DNA of 64,000 nt, from NCBI GenBank assembly GCA_035582835.1, contig JAYKAV010003266.1:1550159-1614158 (forward strand), given 5' to 3'. Positions 14,101 through 32,203 of this stretch are shown here, one piece after another. Below the pieces are notes generated by a model that saw only the letters and a program-made list of their open reading frames with translations, did not search any database and was not told where the DNA came from. The stretch is from Phoebastria nigripes (Eukaryota > Chordata > Aves > Procellariiformes > Diomedeidae). Position 1 is the first letter of the stretch. The number at the start of each line of letters is the position of its first letter. Both the position numbers and the translations under genes were made by a program.

Positions 14101-17100
14101 AGCCACTGGGGTTTAGCTCCTGCTTTGCTCTCGTTTATGCTCCAGCTTGGGGCGGTGAGGAGATGCAGATCTTGTGTTGCTGTCTCAGGTGTGGGCATTC
14201 AGCGCTGCTGTACATGCGTGTAGCTTTGGCTGCCCTTCTCCGACACAGTCACGGTCTCCAGTCATTTGGGCTGTGCCGCGTGCATCACTGTCAGCCCCNT
14301 GGGGAGGGCTGGCTCCGTCCCTGTTCCCGTGTGGAGCCCTGCAGCACCAGCACAACATATTCCCCAGCTCCCTTGGCGAGGGTCTGTTGAAACTTTGGCC
14401 CCTGTGATGTGCTGGTTTGCTTCCCCAAGGGCACTGAGGTCTCGCCAGTGAGGCGAGTGCCCTCGCTGCCCCACCGTTCTCTCCCTCTCCAGATCTGCGG
14501 TGGCTTCCGAGCGGAGATGTGCACGCCTGCCCGCTGCGAGGGGCCGCTCTGCCCGCGAGACAACAGCACTGCCTGCGGGGCTGGCCGCCCCTGCCACGGC
14601 ATCTTCCCGCTGTCGAGCGGGGCCCTCGCCACAGCCGGGGAAGCCGCCAGGGAGTTTCACAGCCTGAGCGCCCGGCTCCGGGAGACGGCGCAGCTGGTGA
14701 GTCTGGGCAACGCTGCCTGTCCCGTGGCCCAGCCCCGCGCTCGGTCCTTCGGTGTCAAGCAGCAGAGCCTGGGGGGACAGCTGTGGAAAGAGTGAGCTGT
14801 GATAAAATACCCAATCTCAAACTCTATTTGAGACTTGATCTTTTGGACAGCTGCAGAAATTTGGGAATTTTTGAGTGGGAGACTTCCTGCTGCGTGTGGG
14901 TCCTGCCTCCCCCAGCACAGGAGCCGCAGAGCTGAAGGGACGCGAGCGGTTCTGGAAACGCCACAAGGAAGCCTGTCCTCCTCCTGGTTTGGGACTAGCA
15001 TGGCAGAAGGGGTGGGGATGTGGAAACCTCTCTGAATCCGCAGGTGTATCTGCTCCGACATTTGATGCAATCTAGAGTGTGTGTGTGTTAGTGCTGTTGC
15101 AGCTTCTTTCTACGGCCTCTTGGGTGCTTGCAAAGATAAAGTGAGTTTTCAAACTCATTCAAAATCCATTTCAAAGGTGTTTTAAAAAGCTAAACAGTAC
15201 TGCCCCTGTTTGAGAGCTTCCTTTGCAAATCCAACCCTCAATCTTTAACATTTACAATCCTTTAAAGCAGTGGCATATTAAGAATGGGGAATAGCATAAT
15301 TTCGAAGTGCCTTGCCCAGTTCACTCAGAGTTGAGGTAGGGCTGCTGGGATTCCAGGTGAAGAAGAAATGGCTCCATCAGGATATTGTTGTTTGCAGATT
15401 AAAACGACAGAGACGTCTGCAAATCAGATTCAAAGCAATACTCGGAGGCTTGTGGACCAGATGAGCATAACAAGGACCCAGATAGAAGGGGATGTCCGGC
15501 GCATCCAGCAGTTCATCCAGCAAGTCCGAAACTTCTTGTCAGGTAGCACTCTGCAAGCTACAAAGTATGTCTGTGCAGGTTGACTTGTGCATGGAAAAAG
15601 CTAATTTTTACAGCGATTTTATTATGAGAGTACAGTACAAAGGAGTCAGCTGAATAGCTCACCCCAGTTAAGCTCTCAGATATCCAGTTTATCTGCACAT
15701 GGGTATTTACGTAGCAAAGGTAATGCACATCCTCTGAGGTGGCAAGGCAGGCTTGGATAGTGTTTTCTGAAAAACGGAGAAGACATTTCAGCAGTACAAA
15801 AGTCCGTGATTTTGTCAGGAGTTGCAGTTTGGCCAGCTGACGTGCTCAGGCTTGACCGTGCTGTTCAGGTCGACCCAAATTAATCCTGGCTGTTTTATCT
15901 GTGTCGACTTCCCTGCGATGTCACCAGGGCAGACCCTGCCTGCTTCCTTCTGGGGACGTTTGGGGGCCATTGGTGAGGTCCATGGGGCAGGAGGTACCAC
16001 GTGGCCTTGACCTTCTGTGCGCAGGGCTTCGTGGAGGGGTCTCGCAACATCCCCCCGTGAACCGCTCTCAAATATTACCTCTAAAACGATGAACTGAATT
16101 AACATAAGTGGAAAGCCGTGGAGGAGGCGGTCTTTTGTCTGTAGCACAGACAACGGCTTGCTTTGGGTCCTGCTCTCTGCAGCAGAGCCTTGTGCCATCT
16201 CTGGGGCTCGAGGACAAACCCAGCCCTGCGGCCGGTGCTCTCCGAGGATTTGCAGTCAGCATTGACCTGATGCAGAAAAGTTTACCGGCAACACTCACTG
16301 ACCAGAGATAAACAGACAAATCTTCTCTGGAGCAAGCTATTAATCAGACAAAAATTCCTCATTGTCCTATAAACCAATGGGATGACTTATTGTTCGCAGA
16401 CAGATTGTAATAACATAATGAGCCTCATGAGCATTAGCTGAATAAGAAAATCAGGTCATTTGGTGCTGCCTGGTGTTAATGATGAGTGAAGATATTTCTG
16501 AGCTAATGACTGGGCTCATGTCCCTTGGGCTTTACCTGCCTCTGATTCCTCAGTTTTATTAACTTTTATTTGTGAAATAAAAAAAGGCTTGTCTTGAAAC
16601 ACAACCTCATCTGCTCAGTGAGGTCCACCTGACTCTGCTCTGGGCTTAGCCACGGTGTTCTCGTCACCAAATTAAAGGTATCATTTCAGTACTTTCCTGA
16701 AAGTTTTGCTGATGTGAATGACAAGTACATTAAATTCAAGGGGATTAAGTTCAGGGTGGATCCTGGCAGCTGTCTGAAATGCATGGCTGGATGCCTGCCC
16801 TCATCCTCCCTTGCATTTGCACTCCTACCTTCCCTCTCCCATTTCGCACGCTGTCTGTCTGTTTGCTCTGTAGACAAGGACATGGACCCTGCCACTATCC
16901 AGGAAATCAGTGAGTCTGTTCTCTCCCTACGTCTCCCCACGGATGCTGCCGCAGTCCTGAGAAAAATGACCGAGATCCAAAATTTGGCGACTAAGCTGCA
17001 GTGCCCGGAGAGCATACTTGCCCAGACGGCTGAGGACATCGCTAAGGCCAAGCAGCTTCAGCAGGAGGCAGAACAAGCCAGGTCGGTGGGGGTTCAAGGG

Positions 17101-20031
17101 CTTTTGGCAGCTGAGGGTCACTCAGCTGGAGTGAGTGTGGTGGTTCTCACTTGGGTTGAAATCTCACTCTGCTGGAGCCGTACCGACTTGCACAATATGA
17201 AGTTTTAGCCCAGGATCTTCTATGTCCGTACAGTGCCTAAAAGAATGAGTTTGCAATCTCTGCAGACACCTCCCTGGTGCCTCAATACAAATAAGAAATC
17301 TGGCTGCCAAGAACAACAGATCTTGTTATAGATACTAGAACAAGAAGGTCTTTACCAAAAGTAATGGAGGCTTTTGTCTATCTCTTGAGTCCCTGCGACG
17401 GGAGATGACAGGGTTGCCTTGGTATTACTTGATATTGGTGACCTACATCCTAATTGCACAAGAGAGCATGATGAGATTAAATGGGCTATTTGTTTTCTGG
17501 GTGAAAGTTGGGAGGACTATGGCCATGGTCCCTTAAAAAGTAATTACAGGGTGTCCTTGCAAATTTGGAGCATCTACTTTGTCACGTGTTGACTTGCAGC
17601 AATATCCCAGCGAGAAGGTTAGCGGGATAAGTATGTAAACTCCTTGATAGTGTCTAACACCTGCTTAACCTGCTGGAAGTGTTGAGACAAGCGAGTCTGG
17701 CTTTCTATGGGGAGCTCTATCACCCGACCTGAATAGTCCCACTGCAAGCAGAAAAGTATTCATTGAAACTGGTTCAGTGGTTATTGCTTTCCCTTCAATA
17801 CTTTTTCTTGCACTACTTACAAAATAAATGTTTCTAACTAGTTTAAAGGAAGGCTTTTCTCTCCCCTTCTCAGTTTGTCTCCTCTGCTTGGGGGTATGAA
17901 ATGGAAGTAACGCTTCTCTTAAAAGGAAACCTGCTGGAGTGCAGTGTGTCCAGACGTGTGAGTGTGTGGCTTTTGGGGGAGGGAGATTGCAGCCTTCTCA
18001 GTAACGATCCTGTCTTGCTTCTCAAGCTTCCTTATTTAGACTCTGCAACCTTGACTTCAAGCCCATGCAATTATCTACACTCACTCCTGGCTGTTTCCCA
18101 CATTTCCCCAGGAACCGGGCGAATGCTGTGGAGGGCAACGTGGAAGAGGTGGTCGGGAATCTGCGACGAGCAAACACGGTGCTCCTGGAGGCCCGGGGTG
18201 CCATCAGGGGCTCTGGCTCTTCCCTCCGGTTCATCCAGGAGCGCGTTGACGAAGTGAGTGATGTGCGGTGACTTCCCAAATAACGATACTGCCTCCTGCT
18301 CACCGCTCCTTTGAAACTTCTCCACTTGGTAGAGTCCTGCAGCAGCGCAGCTGGGAAATGAGATCTGGTGAAGCTGTCGCTGTAAAAATCTCTTCTTTCT
18401 GCTGTGCCTCACTTGTGTGCTTCCCCAAACTCCAGTCACGGTCCCTGCTGGAGCCCCCTGAGCCAAGCCCTGGGGCTGCCGTGCTCAGCTGCACAGGGAG
18501 CAGTCCCTGCTCCCTGCCAAAACCCTGCTTCTGCGATGTGTCTGTCAAGCAGCGTAGCTGGTCCCTGCACAGAGGGGAAAAAAAACATTAGGAGTGGGGT
18601 TTGGATGTGATTTCCTTCTTAATGTGGAGCACTCTGCTTTTAGATCGAGGCTGTTCTTGGTCCAGCTGAGAAGAACGTGAAGTCCATCGCGGGCCAGCTG
18701 GACGGGCTGATGGAGAGACTCTCGCGGCTGCAGCGCGGCGCGGACCAGAACCGCCTGCGGGCCACCGANGCGCAGCAGACGGCCGGGGAGGCGGGCGAGC
18801 AGGCCAGGAGCGCGCAGCAGGTACCGGGCTCCGGCATGTCGCCGGCCAGGGTGGTCACAGCTGTGCTCCGCTTCCCCGCTGTCGTTAGACAGCAAAGCCA
18901 GCTGTGTCCTGGCACGTTTTTGGATGAGGCGAGGATGCTTTCCTGTTCAGGTCACGGCTTGTTGTCGCGTCACTTCTTATTAATCTGCTGCAGCATGCCA
19001 CTACTGAATTTTTCCAGAACCTTTCTCAGTCCTAATGCTTCTTGCTGGAAACTTCTCTCTGCTGTGTCTCCTGCCTGAGGCAGAGTAGCCTGTACAGCTG
19101 TCAGTCAGCACCTTTCAGAGTGCATCACAAACTGTTCCGCATCTGCATGAGAACATCATGGCAAAGCTCTAGTGCAGTATCCCTTTAATATTTAAAATGG
19201 ATTCAACATTGGAAAATCCCCTTTCCCCTAGTCTTATTTGCTTGATCCTACCTGCACTGCTTATTTGCTTTTCTGCAGGCTTTCAAACAAGTGAAACAAA
19301 TGTACGCTGAGCTGAAGAGAAGGATGGAGCAGAGCCCGGCTCTGGGAGAGCAGGGCAGCAGGGTGCAAAGCATAGACCTGGAGGCACAGGCTCTGTTTAA
19401 GGAAACTTTGGCCATGATGCTCAGGATGGAAAGTAAGACTCTTTGTGAACTCAGCGTAATAATCTCATGCACTGGGGAAGGGCTCTTGACTCCCAGTGGG
19501 GTGAGGGAAAGAAATTATGGGGAAGCCAACATACTTTTGGCAGTGAGATGGTGCAGATTTGGGCTGCATCTGCTGGTGCTGTGCCAGTAAATTTAGAATT
19601 TGCAAGGGTGCGTGGGTGGCCGTGGAAGGGACACCCTGCCTGCAATGCCGATGTGCCCCAGTTTTCCTCCAGGCGCTCGCTTCTGTTTTTAAGCATTCAA
19701 AAGTAATGGCTTTGTTTGGAGCAGTCGTGTTGGGGTTTTTTGAGGAGATGGCGGTGATATTTGTTTTCCTTGCCCCACCAGAGCTATGCAGGAGGGAGGT
19801 GGAGGCTCAGCCCGACCTGCTGGGGAGGGTAACGGCCATGATGCCTTCCTCCTGTCTGATCATCGCGTAACTCTTTTCTGCCCTCTCTCCTCAGCTTTAG
19901 AGACCGAAATTCAGGAAAGCAACAAGGCTTTGATGTCCAAGTCAGCCAGGCTGTCAGGCCTGGAGGAGCGGGTGGGAAGGATCCGGGACGCCATCAACAA
20001 GCGGGTCGCCTACTACGAGAGCTGCTCCTGA
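5002..20031 (+). CDS. LAMB3: Laminin subunit beta-3, 20 coding exons, 5' incomplete
   Basis: The join 5002-5116, 5326-5399, 5860-6042, 6447-6510, 6846-7021, 7735-7858, 8255-8443, 8540-8695, 9309-9505, 10434-10545, 11045-11417, 11899-12059, 13145-13353, 14493-14696, 15398-15542, 16874-17081, 18112-18253, 18644-18820, 19279-19432, 19895-20031 is 3,300 bases and reads 1,099 residues plus TGA. Every intron is GT-AG and phases match throughout. From recall of the human chain (1,172 aa) the alignment is nearly gap-free, starting about residue 62. The visible parts are: most of the LN domain (1-185), cysteine-rich LE repeats (about 186-515), coiled coil (about 520-711), a beta-knob with clustered cysteines (712-760) and a second coiled coil ending YYESCS. 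The chain joins alpha-3 and gamma-2 to form laminin-332, which anchors epithelial cells to basement membrane. The signal peptide and first ~60 residues are missing. No frameshift or internal stop was seen. Confidence 0.96.
5326..5399 (+). CDS. LAMB3: LAMB3 coding exon (LN domain)
   Basis: Reads [20 protein letters not shown], the beta-strand core of the LN domain. It completes the split glycine codon from the previous exon and ends in phase 0. The donor is the weak GTTCGT. It is accepted because joining to the next exon preserves the family spacing HFR / [11 protein letters not shown] without a gap. Confidence 0.92.
5860..6042 (+). CDS. LAMB3: LAMB3 coding exon (LN domain)
   Basis: 61 codons containing [20 protein letters not shown], the most diagnostic LN-domain motif of laminin beta chains, and SWQDARCQ. 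Acceptor ctctgcag, donor GTAGGA, phase 0 at both ends. Confidence 0.96.
6447..6510 (+). CDS. LAMB3: LAMB3 coding exon (LN domain, short)
   Basis: 64 bases reading [20 protein letters not shown], matching the variable loop before the EITNLRVNF-type strand of the family. Acceptor ccttctaag, donor GTAAGT, leaving phase 1. It is short and divergent, but required to bridge the neighbouring exons in frame. Confidence 0.88.
6846..7021 (+). CDS. LAMB3: LAMB3 coding exon (end of LN, start of LE1)
   Basis: Reads [13 protein letters not shown], with an N-glycosylation sequon NFT, then [24 protein letters not shown]. The CFCHGHAD block opens the first laminin EGF-like repeat. Acceptor cccaacag, donor GTGAGC, ending phase 0. 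Confidence 0.96.
7735..7858 (+). CDS. LAMB3: LAMB3 coding exon (LE1)
   Basis: Reads [20 protein letters not shown], the C-x-C / C-x2-C pattern of LE1. The acceptor could shift by three bases because CAG is repeated (7732-7737); the longer exon is used here. The donor GTACGG is weak, but the next exon completes an arginine codon as in the family. Confidence 0.93.
8255..8443 (+). CDS. LAMB3: LAMB3 coding exon (LE2)
   Basis: Reads [17 protein letters not shown], then [19 protein letters not shown] and NYFRNQ, a complete LE repeat. Acceptor gttttttag, donor GTGAGT, phase 1 out. Confidence 0.96.
8540..8695 (+). CDS. LAMB3: LAMB3 coding exon (LE3), contains one N
   Basis: Reads [19 protein letters not shown], then [19 protein letters not shown]. 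An ambiguous base at 8673 falls at the third position of an AAN codon (Asn or Lys) and does not disturb the frame. The preceding intron is only 96 bases. Donor GTGAGT. Confidence 0.95.
9309..9505 (+). CDS. LAMB3: LAMB3 coding exon (LE4)
   Basis: Reads [19 protein letters not shown], then [15 protein letters not shown] and the start of the next repeat. Acceptor tttcag. The donor GTACCG is non-ideal; phase 0 out. Confidence 0.95.
10434..10545 (+). CDS. LAMB3: LAMB3 coding exon (LE5)
   Basis: Reads [20 protein letters not shown], then [11 protein letters not shown], the second half of LE5. Acceptor tttcctcag, donor GTAGGG, phase 1 out. Confidence 0.95.
10937..10980. repeat. AT dinucleotide and poly-A low-complexity tract
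   Basis: About seven AT units, then two A runs separated by taatta, inside the LAMB3 intron just upstream of the exon at 11045. Confidence 0.9.
11045..11417 (+). CDS. LAMB3: LAMB3 coding exon (LE6 and start of coiled coil)
   Basis: Largest exon found, 373 bases. It begins [20 protein letters not shown], completes the last LE repeat ([19 protein letters not shown]), then turns into heptad-rich sequence with an NST sequon (LSNSTSRL). This is the junction between the short arm and the laminin coiled coil. The acceptor lies 46-108 bases after an AT/A-rich low-complexity tract. Donor GTGAGG, phase 2 out. Confidence 0.96.
11899..12059 (+). CDS. LAMB3: LAMB3 coding exon (coiled coil, domain II)
   Basis: Reads [20 protein letters not shown] with the spacing of the family's LPRDLESLDRSF region. 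Alpha-helical heptad character. Acceptor tctcttccag, donor GTACAG, phase 1 out. Confidence 0.92.
13145..13353 (+). CDS. LAMB3: LAMB3 coding exon (coiled coil before beta-knob)
   Basis: Opens [19 protein letters not shown] and ends PNLTPVINK, matching the family's SLPDLTPTFNK that precedes the knob. Acceptor attcctgcag, donor GTGAAG, phase 0 out. Confidence 0.93.
14493..14696 (+). CDS. LAMB3: LAMB3 coding exon (beta-knob)
   Basis: Reads [20 protein letters not shown], then [14 protein letters not shown]. Six cysteines in the first 38 residues and an NST sequon mark the disulphide-bonded beta-knob (domain alpha) that interrupts the coiled coil only in laminin beta chains. Acceptor ccctctccag, donor GTGAGT, phase 0 at both ends. 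Confidence 0.95.
15398..15542 (+). CDS. LAMB3: LAMB3 coding exon (coiled coil, domain I)
   Basis: Reads [20 protein letters not shown], then [19 protein letters not shown], a strong heptad pattern matching the family's EDVRRTRLLIQQVRDFL. Acceptor gtttgcag, donor GTAGCA, phase 1 out. Confidence 0.95.
16874..17081 (+). CDS. LAMB3: LAMB3 coding exon (coiled coil, domain I)
   Basis: Reads [20 protein letters not shown], then [19 protein letters not shown] and ending LQQEAEQA. Acceptor gctctgtag. The donor GTCGGT is unusual at +3, yet the following exon restores the arginine codon and frame. Confidence 0.94.
18112..18253 (+). CDS. LAMB3: LAMB3 coding exon (coiled coil, domain I)
   Basis: Reads [20 protein letters not shown], then [12 protein letters not shown], closely matching human AHAVEGQVEDVVGNLRQ. 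Acceptor tttcccag plus G, donor GTGAGT, phase 0 out. Confidence 0.95.
18644..18820 (+). CDS. LAMB3: LAMB3 coding exon (coiled coil), contains one N
   Basis: 59 codons reading [20 protein letters not shown] and ending in an alanine/glutamine-rich [17 protein letters not shown]. The ambiguous base at 18770 makes one GAN codon (Asp or Glu) and keeps the frame. Acceptor ctgcttttag, donor GTACCG. Confidence 0.93.
19279..19432 (+). CDS. LAMB3: LAMB3 coding exon (coiled coil)
   Basis: Reads [20 protein letters not shown], then [19 protein letters not shown], matching the family's [21 protein letters not shown]. Acceptor tttctgcag, donor GTAAGA, phase 1 out. Confidence 0.95.
19895..20031 (+). CDS. 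LAMB3: LAMB3 terminal coding exon
   Basis: Reads [20 protein letters not shown] and finishes YYESCS then TGA (20029-20031). The penultimate cysteine is the conserved C-terminal Cys that in laminin-332 is expected to pair with the gamma-2 chain at the end of the coiled coil. Acceptor ctctcctcag. Confidence 0.96.
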
Positions 20032-20400
20032 GCGAGCTGCCCGCGCTCCAACGGCGTTGGAGACACTGACTTGTGTATTTATTCCCGTTTTCCGGCGGGA
20101 GTTGTCATGTGCCTAATGTCTCTATTTTTAGCAAATTGAGTTTCCGTACCTCTGGAAAATAGCTGCACTGAGCCAAAGGAGCAACCAACTGGAGAGGGCT
20201 AACCTTGGTTGGACTGGCTGAAGCTGCCCGGTGGTTGGAGGAAAAAGCGGGGGGAGAGACATCAATCTTCCATTGCAAATAAAAACATCCCTAAAGCTGT
20301 TATTTCTAGAGGGGTTTGTAAAGCAAGACATTATTTCTTTTTCTTGTTTTAGCCAATTCAAGCTCTTTTAGCTGAATTTCACTGTTCAAATTAAAACCCT
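20032..20400 (+). other. LAMB3: LAMB3 3' untranslated region
   Basis: Non-coding sequence directly after the stop, running past two polyadenylation hexamers (AATAAA 20278, ATTAAA 20390). The true cleavage site cannot be fixed from sequence, and the end given is nominal. Confidence 0.7.
20278..20283 (+). terminator. LAMB3: LAMB3 polyadenylation signal AATAAA
   Basis: Canonical AATAAA 247 bases after the stop codon. A TT-rich stretch (20330-20350) follows and could be the downstream element. A variant ATTAAA at 20390-20395 is a second candidate. Confidence 0.6.
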
Positions 20401-22333
20401 CATGTGGGGCCTTTTTAAAACTTTTTATCTACGCTGCAGTTAATCCTTAAAACTTGCTGTGGCTTCAGTACTTCCCTCCTAGATCTTTCTTCAAAGAACC
20501 AGATCACAGAAATGGTGAATTTTATCTCCATCATATCTATACAAATACCTATATTTATACAAATAAGACAAAGGCGATCTCATACTCAAAAGGTGAAGTT
20601 GAATGTCTTGTTTGACTTTCTGCCACAATCTGCTTATTTACCATGTAACGCTTTGCCGGAAAAATACCAGAGGGAGTAGGTCTGCAGATGCACGGGGAAT
20701 GCTTTAGAAGGGACTTAATAGGCCATTTCCACATCAAATTTCTATGAATAACCAACAGGCATTTTACAAAACAAAACTCAGCTTTATTAAGCAAGTATTT
20801 ATTGTGCAATTACAGACTTGGAAGCAGGGAAATTAGACCTTGCTGTGATTATTATCAGACGTATGGAGGTTGCTAGCAGGTTGGCTCTCCTTAGTAGCTG
20901 AAGTGAGAACTGCACAGCTGGGGCAGCTTGTTGATGCTGAACTTCAGAGTGCCGAAGCCTGGGACTAACCAAAATCCAAGGAGTGGATAGGATGCAGACT
21001 GTAAAAATAACTGAGCTGCCATTGAGTTAAAACTCTGCATGGCTTTAGTTTATAGGATTTATGTTGTGCAGTGCACTTATTATGCATTGGACAACTAAAC
21101 AATATACAGAAAACAAAAGCTTATAGCATTGAGCGATGTCGTATGGATAATATACACTGAACATGCTAGCAGTAGCCTCAGACTTTCCCTTGCTAAAGTG
21201 CCTTCTCCCAGCTTTAACGATCCAGAAACACCCCGAGGTCACTGCACTGATGGATTCCTGGGACTAACGTGCTGCTCGCCAGTTGGTTGCTGCTCTCTGA
21301 GATGCTGCTGCCCGCCTGCTCCTGGCGGGACGCAGCCTCCTTTCTTGCTTGCGCTGTTGATGTCTGGCTTTGAAGTGCAGAAAAGAGTAAAACAGCCCTT
21401 CTGTTTCTGCAAGAGAGAGAACTTCAACTGAGGATTGAACTTTGCTTCGCTAGACTGCTACCTTCAAAATGTGCTCTGTTAATAAGCAGTAGCATGGGGG
21501 TTAGGAACAGCTTAGATCCCTTTGTGTGCCTTATTTATAAAGGGTTATTACATGACTGATCATTGGAATGGACCTTTTTGGAGCCTATAGTAGATCTTTC
21601 TTGCATTTGTCTCTTCTGTTAATCCTTTGTGTATTACAGTTCTGTTCATATAATCTCATCAGTAGAGTGTGTCATAAAGGATGATAGGATATAGCTCACT
21701 TTATGTGGCTTTTGTGGAGAACTATGCTAGCGTACGCTCACCTTTTGAGGAACATTCTTTATTGCAGGATCTAATAGCAATACTTCTTACTGCTCATATA
21801 TACTGTGGTGCAAATGATAACAATTTAGCTAGTCCAGAATTAATCCAAGCTATGGTCAAACAGGATCAAACTTTCATGATTGTACTCTGCTTACCTACAA
21901 AANGAACATCTCCGTGCTCTGCTCTCTGGTAACAAAGCAACTTAAACTGACCTGCCTGGACCGAACCTGGGAAAGGAAATGGCCCTTCAGACTGCGGAGG
22001 TGTCCTGCCTACGCTCGGTTGTGGATCAGCAGCCTGTTGTCAGCCCTTTGCTCATGGTCACAGCTGAGACNCAGCTGAAAAGCCCTAATCCCCACTGATG
22101 AAGCTGTTTGGTTCCAGTGTGATTCCCAGTGAGCAGCTTTGAATAATTGTAGAGTTTGATATGACAGGTACATGCTTGGCTTCCTTTCACATGCTCCTTG
22201 GGCAACCCTGTTGTAATTGTAAAAGTTGGATTCAGAGTCACTGGACTGGCCTTAATGGAAGCTGAAAGATGATTTCTTCCTTGAAAGATGATTTAGTTAA
22301 GGCTTTTTCTGTTGCAAAAAACCTGTGAGTCAA
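20400..22333. other. Intergenic gap between LAMB3 and CAMK1G 3' ends
   Basis: About 1.9 kb, AT-rich, without a supported gene. It includes further reverse-strand AATAAA hexamers (plus-strand TTTATT at 20783 and 20798), so long CAMK1G transcripts could run almost to the LAMB3 end. An 83-codon open frame at 21681-21932 has no recognisable similarity and is not called. Confidence 0.6.
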
Positions 22334-22339
22334 TTTATT
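22334..22339 (-). terminator. CAMK1G: CAMK1G polyadenylation signal AATAAA
   Basis: Reverse-strand AATAAA (plus-strand TTTATT) about 134 bases past the stop. More distal reverse-strand copies lie at 20783 and 20798, so alternative longer 3'UTRs are possible. Confidence 0.5.
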
Positions 22340-22472
22340 TCATGTACAATCACTTTGCCATTTGTACCTTTCCCTTTTTCATGCCATAATGGGATTAATT
22401 AAAAGCAGCTAGTGATTGGATTGCGGAGCACTTACCGCTGGCGATGTAGGGAGCCCAGTGGCTGCCTCCTCA

Positions 22473-32177
<9,705 letters not shown>

Positions 32178-32203
32178 CTCCTCCAGAGCGGAAGCAGGGA
32201 ACG

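Noticed and set aside
21681..21932. 83-codon open frame between LAMB3 and CAMK1G
   Set aside because: Considered as a retroelement fragment or small gene. No motif, no repeat context and no matching neighbour, so left uncalled.
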